Assembly: GCA_013823985.1 (NCBI GenBank)
Contig: PNNB01000015.1
Location: forward strand, 310,001-374,000
Reading direction: 5' to 3'
Source: Sphingopyxis sp.
Lineage (GTDB): Bacteria; Pseudomonadota; Alphaproteobacteria; Sphingomonadales; Sphingomonadaceae
Length of the DNA stretch: 64,000 nucleotides
In this document: piece by piece, positions 17,284 to 26,424 of the stretch
Position numbering within the stretch: the first letter of the stretch is position 1
How the letters are laid out: each line of letters begins with the position of its first letter
Translations under genes and position numbers: made by a program
Notes under the pieces: model-generated
Databases searched by the model: none
Told to the model about the DNA's origin: nothing
What the model saw: the letters and a program-made list of their open reading frames with translations, nothing else

Positions 17284-19029
17284 TTAGACGGCAATACCGC
17301 AGTTCACGGCAGGTACAGTGCCCGTACCAGCGCCGATGCGGTTAATCAGATTGCCTGCAGCATCCTGGTCACCGGCAAGCTCATTCAGAAACTCTTCCAA
17401 ATTGGTATAGCCGTCGCCATCGGCATCGGCTGTGCCGCTGCTAATGCCTCGGGAGGCTTCCCAGACATCGTCCATGCCATCCCCGTCGGCATCCGCATAA
17501 GGCGTGCCGGTTGCCAGTGACGGCCAGCCACCAACCTGGCTGGGATCATCAATGATGGATCCGCGGCAGTTCAGGAAGTCCACCAATACACGTTGGTCCG
17601 ACACATCTCGCGGAAAAGCACCGGCGAAAGATGTTACGTCACGTACGGCCTGCGTTGCGGATGAAAAGAGCTCCACCGACAAGATGCCGATAGGGCTGCT
17701 CTGTATATAACGCCAGTCGGCGGGGTCAAAAAACAGACGATCATCAATAGACGTGCTCAGTCGGCGCCCGTCTATATTGCCTGAGAGGTAGAATTGGGCA
17801 AATCCGGGATTGGTCGAAAACTCTTCATAATAGTTTCCTCCGAAGATCGGGGTTCCGCGCTGCGAACTCGGGCCCATGGAGACCCAGTTACCGACAATAT
17901 TTGCCTGACGCGTGAGACCGCTGCTCGTATTGCTCTGGTTCTGCAGCATCGAGAAATATTGATGCCCGCGTTCCTTCATATTGTACGTAACAAGATTTAC
18001 GAAGTCGACGCGGCTACCGACGCCTGCATTGGGCATACGGTCGGTCGCATGCGCAATCAGCACATGATGCACCGTAATATTGCTACCTTCGACAAACATC
18101 CCCTTGGCATGCTCGCCCTGAATATGTGTCGACTTGCTCAGGCCTTCATACACCAGCGACCATTGAACCGTAATATAGGCCGAAGCCTTGGTCGAATTGA
18201 ACGGCTCGTCCGTTGCCCACGACAGCGACACATGGTCGATGATGGTATTATCGGCACCATTGTCCACGGTGATACTGTCTGTCGTATCCTGCTTGGCACC
18301 GCTTGTGGCACCCGGGCGGATACGGATGTGGCGAATGATGTTGTTCGGCTGCGAAAGGAATATAGGTGACCCGGTAAGGTTCGCCGGATCGTTGCGGATC
18401 GCAATGCCGCCGCCAGGGGCGGTTTGTCCGGCAATAGTCAGATTGCCGGAGGTTGGCTTGATCTGCGACATCAGCACGATCGTACCGGAAACCCGGAAAA
18501 CGCATGTGCGTGCGCCCGTTGCCATCATACATTCGCGCAGCGACCCTGCGCCGGAATCGGCAAGCGTCGTCACGGGAATGACGCGTCCTCCGCGACCACC
18601 GGTTGATGCGGCACCAAAGCCCTGCGCCGTTGGAAAGGCGCGCTGGCGTCCATCGGGCAGCTTCGATGAGCTATACACACCAGCCGTCGTAGGTGGCGGC
18701 GGTGGCGGCGGTGTAACCGGCGGCGGGGGAGGTGGAGGCGGCACCGGCACCGGTGGAGGAGGTGGCGGTGGCGGTGGTGCAGGCGGCGGAGCCGGCGTCG
18801 GTGGTGGTGACGGTGGCGGCGTGGTTGTTGGTGGAGGCGACGGAGGCGGCACCTCCGCTGGTGGCGGTGACGGCGTCGGCGGAACAACGACTACAGGTGG
18901 GGGAGGTGTCGAACTTGATGGCGGTGCGCTGCCGCTACCGCCACCGGCACCACCGCCGCCGCAACCCGACAGAGCGAGGGCGAAGACAAGTGTAGAAGAA
19001 CCGACGACGATGCGTCCGCGACGTTGCAT
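17284..19029 (-). CDS. Lipoprotein pectate-lyase-like protein with proline-rich stalk
   Basis: 581 residues from ATG 19029, chosen because AGAGG lies nine bases upstream; an ATG seven codons earlier lacks a ribosome site. A lipobox ALSGC puts the lipidated cysteine at residue 23. A Gly run and then about 85 residues made almost only of Pro, Ser, Thr and Val form a stalk. The enzyme-like domain starts at AFPTAQGFGAAS and carries the same right-handed beta-helix motifs as its paralogues, then a C-terminal DGDGMDDVWE / DADGDGYTNLEEF calcium repeat. It is probably tethered to the outer membrane. Substrate is inferred to be a uronic-acid polysaccharide. Confidence 0.9.
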   Translation of the reverse strand: MQRRGRIVVGSSTLVFALALSGCGGGGAGGGSGSAPPSSSTPPPPVVVVPPTPSPPPAEVPPPSPPPTTTPPPSPPPTPAPPPAPPPPPPPPPVPVPPPPPPPPVTPPPPPPPTTAGVYSSSKLPDGRQRAFPTAQGFGAASTGGRGGRVIPVTTLADSGAGSLRECMMATGARTCVFRVSGTIVLMSQIKPTSGNLTIAGQTAPGGGIAIRNDPANLTGSPIFLSQPNNIIRHIRIRPGATSGAKQDTTDSITVDNGADNTIIDHVSLSWATDEPFNSTKASAYITVQWSLVYEGLSKSTHIQGEHAKGMFVEGSNITVHHVLIAHATDRMPNAGVGSRVDFVNLVTYNMKERGHQYFSMLQNQSNTSSGLTRQANIVGNWVSMGPSSQRGTPIFGGNYYEEFSTNPGFAQFYLSGNIDGRRLSTSIDDRLFFDPADWRYIQSSPIGILSVELFSSATQAVRDVTSFAGAFPRDVSDQRVLVDFLNCRGSIIDDPSQVGGWPSLATGTPYADADGDGMDDVWEASRGISSGTADADGDGYTNLEEFLNELAGDQDAAGNLINRIGAGTGTVPAVNCGIAV

Positions 19030-19102
19030 TGGTTTGCGACCTCTGGCCATATGGATTGGACCCGTGCCTGTGTTTCTTTGTAAGCATCGAGTATGCGAAG
19101 TT

Positions 19103-19114
19103 ACCTAATTAGGT
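19103..19114. promoter_or_regulatory. 12-bp palindrome in the lyase promoter region
   Basis: ACCTAATTAGGT is a perfect palindrome 74-85 bases before the lipoprotein-lyase ATG. An extended version (19105-19120) matches 13 of 16 bases at 27117-27132, between virB1 and the next lyase gene. It may be an operator; no factor is known. Confidence 0.35.
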
Positions 19115-19292
19115 GTAGGCAATTATGGTTAACAAATTGTGAAAGAAACACCAGCGCGGCCACACGTTGTTTATTATCGGTCAGTCGAAAATGCCCATGA
19201 ATGGCAGATTAACGTCGTTTTTTGAGCATATGGCCTTATCAACAACAAAGTCAGTAACATTCCGTCACTTAACCCAAACGGCCAAAGCAAAC

Positions 19293-20282
19293 CTACAAAT
19301 CAAGGTCCCGGGTCATCACAATCGAACTAATACCCCTTTTGCCTTCCTGACGCTCCAATTGCACGACGATATCGATTACAAAGCGGGCATATTCGATCAC
19401 ATCCTGACGACTCAGCCCGATCCCCGACTGCATAACCATCAGCGCCAATTGCTCGATCGCGCCGCGCGGAGAGTTTGCGTGAATGGTGGAAAAGCTTCCG
19501 GGGTGGCCGGTGTTGATCGCGCGCAAAAAGCTCACGGATTCGGTGCCGCGCAATTCGCCCAGCACGATGCGGTCGGGCCGCAAGCGTAGCGCGGCCTGCA
19601 ACAGATCATTGGTGTTTATACGCGCGACGCCCATATCGCCCTTCATCGCGACAAGGCCGACCGAGTTGGGATGCGACAACCGGATTTCGGGGGTATCTTC
19701 GACCAGAACGATGCGTTCCGACATGGGCACTTCGGCCAGAAGCGCATTGAGGAAGCTGGTTTTACCCGTCGATGTACCGCCGCTGATCAGGATGGTTTTG
19801 CGGGCATGGATCGCCTGCTGCAGGAACGCGATCGGATCACTCTTGGCCAGCATGACCGCAGGCTCGGGCGCGGGGGCGAGCTTCGTGGAAAAGGCCGCCA
19901 GCGGCATCGCCTTGATCTTGTGCCGGCGGATGGCGATGATCCAGTCGCCGCGTGTCGCCGAGGGGGCAATGACCTGCACGCGCGCTCCGTCTTCGAGCAC
20001 GGCGGACAACAGCGGGTTCTCCCGGTTCACACCTTGGTTGTTCACACGGGCAATTTGTGTGGCTAAGCGTTCGATTAAACGCGCGTCAATTTGCGGGACC
20101 TGCGCGCACTCCATCTTGCCGGGTCCTGCACGCTCCACCCATATTTCACCGGGGCGGTTGATCAGTATTTCTGTGACATCATCCTGGTTCAGCCAGGGCT
20201 GAAGCGGCGCAAAATAGGCCTCTAGGTAAGACTGCGCGACCTTCTCGCCGCTCTCCACCGGGGGGACGGGCCGTACGCTCAA
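19293..20282 (-). CDS. virB11: T4SS ATPase VirB11
   Basis: 329 residues. The N-terminal domain contains the VirB11/GspE-type segment LNQDDVTEILINRPGEIWVE. The ATPase core has Walker A GGTSTGKTS (residues 168-176), the Asp box VLVEDTPEI, Walker B-like RIVLGELRG and the His box TGHPGSFSTIHAN. It forms a hexameric cytoplasmic ATPase that powers pilus assembly and transport at the inner membrane. It is the last gene of the operon; its start overlaps the virB10 stop by four bases. Confidence 0.95.
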   Translation of the reverse strand: MSVRPVPPVESGEKVAQSYLEAYFAPLQPWLNQDDVTEILINRPGEIWVERAGPGKMECAQVPQIDARLIERLATQIARVNNQGVNRENPLLSAVLEDGARVQVIAPSATRGDWIIAIRRHKIKAMPLAAFSTKLAPAPEPAVMLAKSDPIAFLQQAIHARKTILISGGTSTGKTSFLNALLAEVPMSERIVLVEDTPEIRLSHPNSVGLVAMKGDMGVARINTNDLLQAALRLRPDRIVLGELRGTESVSFLRAINTGHPGSFSTIHANSPRGAIEQLALMVMQSGIGLSRQDVIEYARFVIDIVVQLERQEGKRGISSIVMTRDLDL

Positions 20283-21427
20283 AGACTTGCACCCAGCGCG
20301 TCCGTAAAGTCCAGATCCCGCGCCACAAAGATCTTCACGGCCTGTCCCTGCACCACGCGGATCGTAGGTGGTATGTTAGCACTACTCTGCGCAGCAACCG
20401 ACGCCGCGCTGGTGCCTGATGCGATGACCACGCCATCGTTCGAACGCGAACCAAGCGCGCCGACGACGGATAACAGGATCGCCGCTCCGAACCGCTGGAA
20501 GAAATGGCTATTCACTTTGCCCGGCAGTCCGGTTTGACCGTTCCCATCCGTACCGGGCGAGCCAAGGTCGATCGAAATGCCATCAGGACGTATCGCGCGG
20601 GTCCAAATGACATAGGCGCGCTTTTGTCCCGCCGCGACGCCGCTCTTATACTGTCCGATCAGACGTGATCCGCGGGGAAGCAAAACGGTCTTATTGTCAA
20701 AGCTGCGCACATCCTGGCTAACAAACGCGCGCGTATATCCCGGCAGATCGGAATTGATCGCCGTTTCCAGTACGGCCGGGATAAGGGTGCCCGCGACAAT
20801 CGTTGCGGCCGGATTTGCCATCGGCGTCGCACTGCTGCTGCCGCCTTCGCCTGCGCGCATCCCGAAAAGTTCGTCATTGTTCAAGCCGATCGGCGTGGTC
20901 TGTACATCGCCAGCCGATGCCTGACGGCTGGCATTACGTCGCTGCAGACGGTCTGCATAATCATCCAATATGAGCGCCGGCGAGCGTGGGTCGGTCGTTC
21001 TGGGTTCATAACTTGTTGAAGGCGACGGCAGAACTGTAGCCATTGGCGGAGGAGTAACCGGCGGTACGCCCTGGCCGCTCGACATCGTGCTGGGCTGCAC
21101 ACCCATGACGGAATTACCCATTGGATCAACAAGCGTAACGGCATTTTGCGGTACATTTGGTGGCTGAAGCTCCGCAATCGCGGGCATTTCTTCGGCCTGT
21201 TTTGGCTGGGGACTTGCGGACTGCCGCGCCTCGGACATCAAATAGAGCGTGAGAGCACCCAACGCCACCGCGCCAAACATGCCACCCCAAATCGCAAAAC
21301 CGTCTTTTCCACGCTTTTGGTTCGCGACAACCGGAAAGCGGTTGGTCGATGCCTCTTCGAGGCTTTCATCATCAAGCGTGGTTCTTGGATCACGCTCATC
21401 ATGGATGCCTTTCGTGATCGTTTTCAA
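20279..21427 (-). CDS. virB10: T4SS core-complex protein VirB10
   Basis: 382 residues. A cytoplasmic N-terminus (about 43 residues) is followed by a single membrane helix (44-64) and a Pro-rich periplasmic spacer. The C-terminal TrbI/VirB10 barrel contains PAVLETAINSDLPG, VLLPRGSRLIGQY and a terminal VKIFVARDLDF. VirB10 spans both membranes and gates the secretion channel. It overlaps virB9 and virB11 by four bases on each side. Confidence 0.95.
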   Translation of the reverse strand: MKTITKGIHDERDPRTTLDDESLEEASTNRFPVVANQKRGKDGFAIWGGMFGAVALGALTLYLMSEARQSASPQPKQAEEMPAIAELQPPNVPQNAVTLVDPMGNSVMGVQPSTMSSGQGVPPVTPPPMATVLPSPSTSYEPRTTDPRSPALILDDYADRLQRRNASRQASAGDVQTTPIGLNNDELFGMRAGEGGSSSATPMANPAATIVAGTLIPAVLETAINSDLPGYTRAFVSQDVRSFDNKTVLLPRGSRLIGQYKSGVAAGQKRAYVIWTRAIRPDGISIDLGSPGTDGNGQTGLPGKVNSHFFQRFGAAILLSVVGALGSRSNDGVVIASGTSAASVAAQSSANIPPTIRVVQGQAVKIFVARDLDFTDALGASL

Positions 21428-22194
21428 TTCCCGTTCTCCAATTTAGGCTGAACAGGATCGGGCATAGTTATCCTGTCCAACCGCGCTCTGGCCTTGCCCA
21501 AACGAAGCATCAACGCGCTGGGTACGAAATCAATAACAAAATAATCATTCTGCGCGAGTTGATTCACAAGGCTTTCCGTCCCGTCAGCACTAATCGAATA
21601 GATTGCTGGTGGAGAAACCGTTTTGGGCCAACGCAAATAGGTCAGGGTGCCATCATCGAATATTTCACTTGGCCAGAGGCTTTCCTTGCCGCTCTTCGCC
21701 CAGCTTAAATTGATTTTGGGCGACGGATCAGTGGCCGTTTCGCTGAGCGCTTCAGGCGGAATACCGGTGAGGTCAGGAACTTCGGATGCAACCGGATCAG
21801 GGGGATAGATAAAGCGCATCGTGTAAATGGGAACCGCCTTCGGATTGGTCGAATTCAGCTCGAACAAATAGGTCCGACGGTCCGTGACCACCGTAAGATT
21901 GGTGATCTTCTTTGTCGCGATTGGTTTGATGAACAGAATGTTTGCACGTTTGTTCGGTGTAATCTGCCAATTGGAGCCATCGCCAACGGCAATATTTTCA
22001 ATCCGCTCTTCCTCCCCAAACAAAATCGCGGTCTGGATGCCCATAACGCCAGCGATGGGATAGACTGTCTCGGGCGAATAATGGCGTTCAACGACGCGAC
22101 TATCGGCGCTTTGCATTGCAAAGGATGGCTGCAGGCCGCCAGCGCCCAAAATGAATAGCGCCATTAGAAAGACAGGGCGTCGCAACTTGCTCAT
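21424..22194 (-). CDS. virB9: T4SS core-complex protein VirB9
   Basis: 256 residues with an N-terminal signal sequence (about 26 residues). It has the VirB9/CagX pattern: YSPETVYPIAGVMGIQTAI, then NILFIKPIATKKITNLTVVTD, and YTMRFIYP. The C-terminal domain (LTYLRWPKTVSPPAIY) would insert in the outer-membrane ring with VirB10. No separate VirB7 lipoprotein gene is visible next to it. Four-base overlaps on both sides. Confidence 0.93.
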   Translation of the reverse strand: MSKLRRPVFLMALFILGAGGLQPSFAMQSADSRVVERHYSPETVYPIAGVMGIQTAILFGEEERIENIAVGDGSNWQITPNKRANILFIKPIATKKITNLTVVTDRRTYLFELNSTNPKAVPIYTMRFIYPPDPVASEVPDLTGIPPEALSETATDPSPKINLSWAKSGKESLWPSEIFDDGTLTYLRWPKTVSPPAIYSISADGTESLVNQLAQNDYFVIDFVPSALMLRLGKARARLDRITMPDPVQPKLENGN

Positions 22195-23405
22195 ACCGTA
22201 CTTTCCCGCTTTAAACGCACAGCGCCAATAGTTGTGGGCCGGAATTTGCGACCCAGTGCTTGTGTAACATCATTCGATTCCCGTTTACCCGTGCCTACAC
22301 TGCCCACCATGTCGCCGGTATTAACAGCAAAGTTTCGCGCGAAGCCCGCGCGCTCCGATACGTCTGTTGCCGGCGCGGGCATTGCAGATTGATCCACCGC
22401 ACGCAGGATGGACTGCGTCCGCTGATCTGGCCCGGCCTCTACCGATGATGCGGGCGCGGATGCAGCTATGGAGGATGCCGCAACGGCGGCAGCGGCACTC
22501 GCGGCATTTGCATTGTCCGATGTTGATGCACCGGATTCCGGCTCTGCCCATGGAAGGCGCCAACCGGATACAAGTGTTGTCGACAATTTGATCGCCATCA
22601 GCATGAGCGCAACATGTACCGACGCTGCGAGAAATATATTCACGGCAATGCGCATATCGATTTCGCCGTTCAGCTTGGCCAGTTCCACGACCAAAGGCCG
22701 GATGAGCGCCAGCGTTCCGCCGCCTAGCAGTACCGCAAACAAAGGTGTCACAGCGAGCATAACGACAGCTTTCATCCATCCCACAAACAGCCCGCGCGTG
22801 CCTGAAAACAAGGCCAGTATGATGAATATAGGGCCCAATGCCAGCATCAGCGCGAGGGCCATGCGGGCGACAATCAGAACACCAACCGTGCCGAGCAACA
22901 GCATCAAAGCGCCAAGCCAAAGAAGATCGCCTTCCGCCGACATGACCCCGGCTGCCCCCTCTGGCCCAACGCCCGCAGTGCGCGACTGCAATGCAACCTG
23001 AGCGATCGCCTGGAACATAATGTCCAACTGCCGCGAGAACATATAGGTCGCGCTGCCTTTGGTGTTCAAAAGTATCTTGGCCAGTTCTTCCGGTGCACCC
23101 AACGCGATATTGAGGACGAAGCTTTGGTATCCAATCCAACTCGTCGCAAATGTCAGGATAAGCCCCAGACCAAGAATGCGCGGAGGTAATGCAGAGAGAC
23201 GCCCGCGACCGCTTAGAAGGCGGAACGCAATCAACGCCACATATATGGTCAATATAATCGTCAGCGCCCAACCCAGCGCACCCCCCGGACCGAAAAAGCG
23301 GTTGAACGCATATTCGATAATCCGCTCGCTGTTGCAGTCGATATACTGCAGTCCGGCGGTTATCCCTTGCTCTTTCAAGCCAGTCGGTTGGCAGAACTGG
23401 CTCAT
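22191..23405 (-). CDS. virB6: T4SS inner-membrane protein VirB6
   Basis: 404 residues. At least five hydrophobic segments lie within residues 35-280, with the TrbL/VirB6-type loop containing the conserved Trp (FVGWMKAVVMLA). A hydrophilic, Ala/Ser-rich tail of about 120 residues follows the last helix and lacks resemblance to the core; this makes the C-terminus longer than in simple VirB6 proteins. VirB6 forms part of the inner-membrane channel. It is coupled to virB4 and virB9 by four-base overlaps. Confidence 0.92.
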   Translation of the reverse strand: MSQFCQPTGLKEQGITAGLQYIDCNSERIIEYAFNRFFGPGGALGWALTIILTIYVALIAFRLLSGRGRLSALPPRILGLGLILTFATSWIGYQSFVLNIALGAPEELAKILLNTKGSATYMFSRQLDIMFQAIAQVALQSRTAGVGPEGAAGVMSAEGDLLWLGALMLLLGTVGVLIVARMALALMLALGPIFIILALFSGTRGLFVGWMKAVVMLAVTPLFAVLLGGGTLALIRPLVVELAKLNGEIDMRIAVNIFLAASVHVALMLMAIKLSTTLVSGWRLPWAEPESGASTSDNANAASAAAAVAASSIAASAPASSVEAGPDQRTQSILRAVDQSAMPAPATDVSERAGFARNFAVNTGDMVGSVGTGKRESNDVTQALGRKFRPTTIGAVRLKRESTV

Positions 23406-25819
23406 TGGGCGAATTCCGACAAATCGAGCAAGATGTTCGGATCACCCGGCCAAGGCGTCTTGGTCAAATGCTCATACCATTTTTCGGGCTTGTCGCCGTA
23501 GCTTTCGCGCAAGCTATCCAGAGCACGTACGCTGGATTCGCGGCCCGACAATATCGTCAGAATGTCGGGCATTTGGCCCAAATCAAGCCGGACCACAACG
23601 CTGTGATTCGGTTTCCGGATCAGGAAGCAGCGGCTGTGCACCGGCAGGGTACGAACGAGCGACAACTCATGATCGCTCAATCCGAAACCGCCGCAATAAT
23701 CCTCGGCCTTTGCCCGGCTGTTGGGCATGAATATCTGCGTCGCGGTCTGTTCGACAATTGCCGACGATACCTTGCTATCCAAAGCATCGCGGGCGCTTTG
23801 CGTACCGAAACCGACAATTGCGTTGCGTTTACGCAGCGTCTTCAACCAATCCCTGAGCCGTGCTGCGAATACGGGATCGTCCAGCACTTTCCAGCCCTCG
23901 TCGATCATGATCATCGCAGGACTGCCGTCCAGACGTTCATCGACGCGGTGGAAGAGATACATCATGACGGCGGTACGAATGGCAGGCTGATCAAGCAGGG
24001 CCGTCATATCAAAGCCGATGATCCGGTTCGAAAGATCAAGACCGTCCTCATCATTGTCGAACACCCAGCCCCTGTCGCTGCGGTCCAGCCAGGGACGCAA
24101 CCGGGATTGCAAATCGCCCTCTTCCGGCCGTTTCGTTCCGCCAAGCAGTTCGCCCAGATGGCGCAAAGTGCGCAGATGCTCGCCCTGTTCAAAACTTGCA
24201 TCGACAGCGGACGCGATCAGCGTTTCATCGGCGGGCGACATGCCCCCCTGCTCCGGTGCCAAAAGACACGCCAGCCAGTCGCGCAAAAATGCACGATTCA
24301 CCGGGGTGTCGGGTAGACGGAGCGGATTAAAACCGGTCGCAATTCCGGGGCGCAATTCGACATAGTTCCCGCCCAGTGACCGCAAGAAAATCTCGGCACC
24401 GCGGTCCTTGTCGAACAGGATGGTCCGGGGCTCAAGCTTTTGCGCCTGCGCGGTGAGGAAATTCATGACGACCGTTTTACCTGAGCCGGATGGCCCGATA
24501 ATGCTGAAATGGCCCAAGTCGCCTTCATGGAAATTGAAGAAATAGGGTGTCGCGCTGGTTGTTTCGAAGATGGTGATCGCGTCGCCCCAGTGGTTCCCCC
24601 TCGGTTGCCCCATCGGAAAGCCATGCATCGAGATGAAGCTGGCCGCGTTAATGGTCGAGATCATTGCTCCCCGGGCAATGTACATTTCATTGCCGGGAAA
24701 CTGCGCCCAAAATGCAGGTTCCAGATTCACATCTTCGCGAACACCGATGGAACCGAAATCCGCAAGTGCCGCGACTGCTTTTGCCGCTGCCTTATCCAAG
24801 GAAGTGATGTCGTCCGCGCGAACCGACAGCGACAGATGGTGCATCCCAAAACCAATCTGCCCCCCGATCAACTGGTCCTTTGCGGCAAGCATTTCGCGGC
24901 GTTCGCCAGCCACATCCTCATCGGTTGCCTTCAATCGGCGCAGCGACAGATCAATCCGCTCCTTGGCCACCTGGCGGTCGACAGGCGCGAAGCTTTCGGT
25001 CAACGCAAATTCGTGCGGCAGGCGCAAAACATCATCGAGGATTCCGACGCGTGTTTCCCCGGGATAATCTTTGACAGAAATCATCGCCGCGAATTCGGAA
25101 CCGCCTGCTCCGCGATACTCGATCGTGTCCAAGCCAAAACTGACGCGCTTGTAGGGGATATGGTTCCCCAAATCGACATCGTCATCGGGTTTCAAAACGG
25201 CGCGCATTTCGCCATTGTACAAGGCGGCCAAAAACTCGAGCAGTTCCGAACAGGTTCCGCCGTCACCTTGGTAACAGCCAAGATCGCGCACGCCATATTG
25301 TTGCAGCGCGGCGCTCAAACCAATCACCGCGCTGTCGAGGTCACGCAATTCTTCCTGAAAAATCGCGTCAAAATGGTTGCGGTTGAACCGGCGGCGCATT
25401 CGTTCAAGCAAGCCGACCTTGCCCCGCGGTGGACGGCGCAAGACCGTCAGGAAAAGCTCATTGGCAAACAAGGTCCGCTTGGCGAGGCGCGATGACCACT
25501 TCTCTTGTAAATGCGCCGAAAAAGCACCGGTATATTGCGATGGCATTTCTGCCGAAACGCGACGCCGGATGACGTGGTGATACACAATGAAGCGTGCATC
25601 AAGCGTGCTTCGCAAGATTGTTTCGCGGACCGCCTGTGTATGGTTGAGATGGTCGGCATCTTCCGTTTCAAAGGGAAGCCCATTCAAATGGAGCACACGC
25701 ATGAGGCTGCCGTCACGCAGCTGCAGCGTCACGTCATCGACATGCCGCCGGTACGGCAAGCGATCGCCCGCGCGCTGTTCGTATTTCCCCCATGCTGCGG
25801 GTCCCCGCCAAGCCATCAT
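23402..25819 (-). CDS. virB4: T4SS ATPase VirB4
   Basis: 805 residues. The N-terminal CagE/TrbE/VirB domain is followed by the ATPase domain with Walker A IGPSGSGKT (about residue 440) and Walker B AMIMIDEGWKVLDD. VirB4 powers pilin extraction and substrate transfer at the inner membrane. Two adjacent ATGs (25819, 25816) are possible starts, with GGAA upstream. It is separated from virB3 by 10 bases and overlaps virB6. Confidence 0.96.
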   Translation of the reverse strand: MMAWRGPAAWGKYEQRAGDRLPYRRHVDDVTLQLRDGSLMRVLHLNGLPFETEDADHLNHTQAVRETILRSTLDARFIVYHHVIRRRVSAEMPSQYTGAFSAHLQEKWSSRLAKRTLFANELFLTVLRRPPRGKVGLLERMRRRFNRNHFDAIFQEELRDLDSAVIGLSAALQQYGVRDLGCYQGDGGTCSELLEFLAALYNGEMRAVLKPDDDVDLGNHIPYKRVSFGLDTIEYRGAGGSEFAAMISVKDYPGETRVGILDDVLRLPHEFALTESFAPVDRQVAKERIDLSLRRLKATDEDVAGERREMLAAKDQLIGGQIGFGMHHLSLSVRADDITSLDKAAAKAVAALADFGSIGVREDVNLEPAFWAQFPGNEMYIARGAMISTINAASFISMHGFPMGQPRGNHWGDAITIFETTSATPYFFNFHEGDLGHFSIIGPSGSGKTVVMNFLTAQAQKLEPRTILFDKDRGAEIFLRSLGGNYVELRPGIATGFNPLRLPDTPVNRAFLRDWLACLLAPEQGGMSPADETLIASAVDASFEQGEHLRTLRHLGELLGGTKRPEEGDLQSRLRPWLDRSDRGWVFDNDEDGLDLSNRIIGFDMTALLDQPAIRTAVMMYLFHRVDERLDGSPAMIMIDEGWKVLDDPVFAARLRDWLKTLRKRNAIVGFGTQSARDALDSKVSSAIVEQTATQIFMPNSRAKAEDYCGGFGLSDHELSLVRTLPVHSRCFLIRKPNHSVVVRLDLGQMPDILTILSGRESSVRALDSLRESYGDKPEKWYEHLTKTPWPGDPNILLDLSEFAQ

Positions 25820-25829
25820 TTATTCCAAT

Positions 25830-26111
25830 TCACGGTGCGTAACTGTTGCATCCCCAGCGCTTCCAATTTTTTACACGTGGTGTCCGGGACACTTTGGTGA
25901 TCCACAAATCGAAAAAACGGGGTTCCCGAAGACAGGCCAGATATCCAATCACATGGACTATCAATGCGACCCCTAATGCCCAAAAACTGCGGGTTATCAG
26001 GAACGCTTCGGTTGAAATCACGCCATTGATGACAAAAAAACTATAGGTGACACCCGCAAACATATGCGGCCGCGTAAGCGATGTAAAAACGGGTGCCTTA
26101 CTTAGTGCCAC
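25830..26111 (-). CDS. virB3: T4SS protein VirB3
   Basis: 93 residues from GTG 26111, three bases after the virB2 stop. VirB3-type features: an N-terminal segment PVFTSLTRPHMFAGV, two closely spaced hydrophobic segments (about 18-35 and 42-60) and a conserved REPRFFDLW. VirB3 is a small inner-membrane partner of VirB4; here the two remain separate genes with a 10-base gap, unlike fused versions. Confidence 0.92.
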   Translation of the reverse strand: MALSKAPVFTSLTRPHMFAGVTYSFFVINGVISTEAFLITRSFWALGVALIVHVIGYLACLREPRFFDLWITKVSRTPRVKNWKRWGCNSYAP

Positions 26112-26114
26112 TGG

Positions 26115-26420
26115 TTAACCTGCACCTGCTGCGGACTGAATGCCCGAAACGATTGCGACGGCACCGAACAGAATGAAGCAGCCAAGTACAACGGTCATGC
26201 CATAGCGCCAGTTCATGCGGCCCGTCAGCATCATGAAGCCGACGGCAGCGACGGCAACGACGGCGGCTGCCGTTGCGACATTGCCCATCAACGTGCCCTG
26301 CAACCATTGCGCTGCGCGGACAATAGGACCGCTACCTGCGGGATCCTGTTGGGCAAATGCCGGTGCGGATAGCAGGGCCATCGGCCCGGTGATCGCTATC
26401 CGTTTAATCAACTTTCTCAT
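26115..26420 (-). CDS. virB2: T4SS major pilin VirB2
   Basis: 101 residues from ATG 26420; GGAGG lies eight bases upstream, so a longer frame open to 26573 is rejected. A long signal peptide ends near SAPAFAQ (residue 25). The mature part has two hydrophobic helices (about 48-65 and 72-95) with a short polar loop GRMNWRYG, as in VirB2/TrbC pilins. It would polymerise into the T4SS pilus. Located between virB1 and virB3 in the canonical order. Confidence 0.93.
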   Translation of the reverse strand: MRKLIKRIAITGPMALLSAPAFAQQDPAGSGPIVRAAQWLQGTLMGNVATAAAVVAVAAVGFMMLTGRMNWRYGMTVVLGCFILFGAVAIVSGIQSAAGAG

Positions 26421-26424
26421 ATTA

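Noticed and set aside
18690..18980. CRISPR-like or tandem-repeat array
   Set aside because: The repeats are irregular GGT/GGC units encoding a proline-rich protein stalk, with no fixed repeat-spacer pattern.
23405..25495. Two long plus-strand frames opposite virB4
   Set aside because: Shadow frames; virB4 has Walker A, Walker B and normal length.
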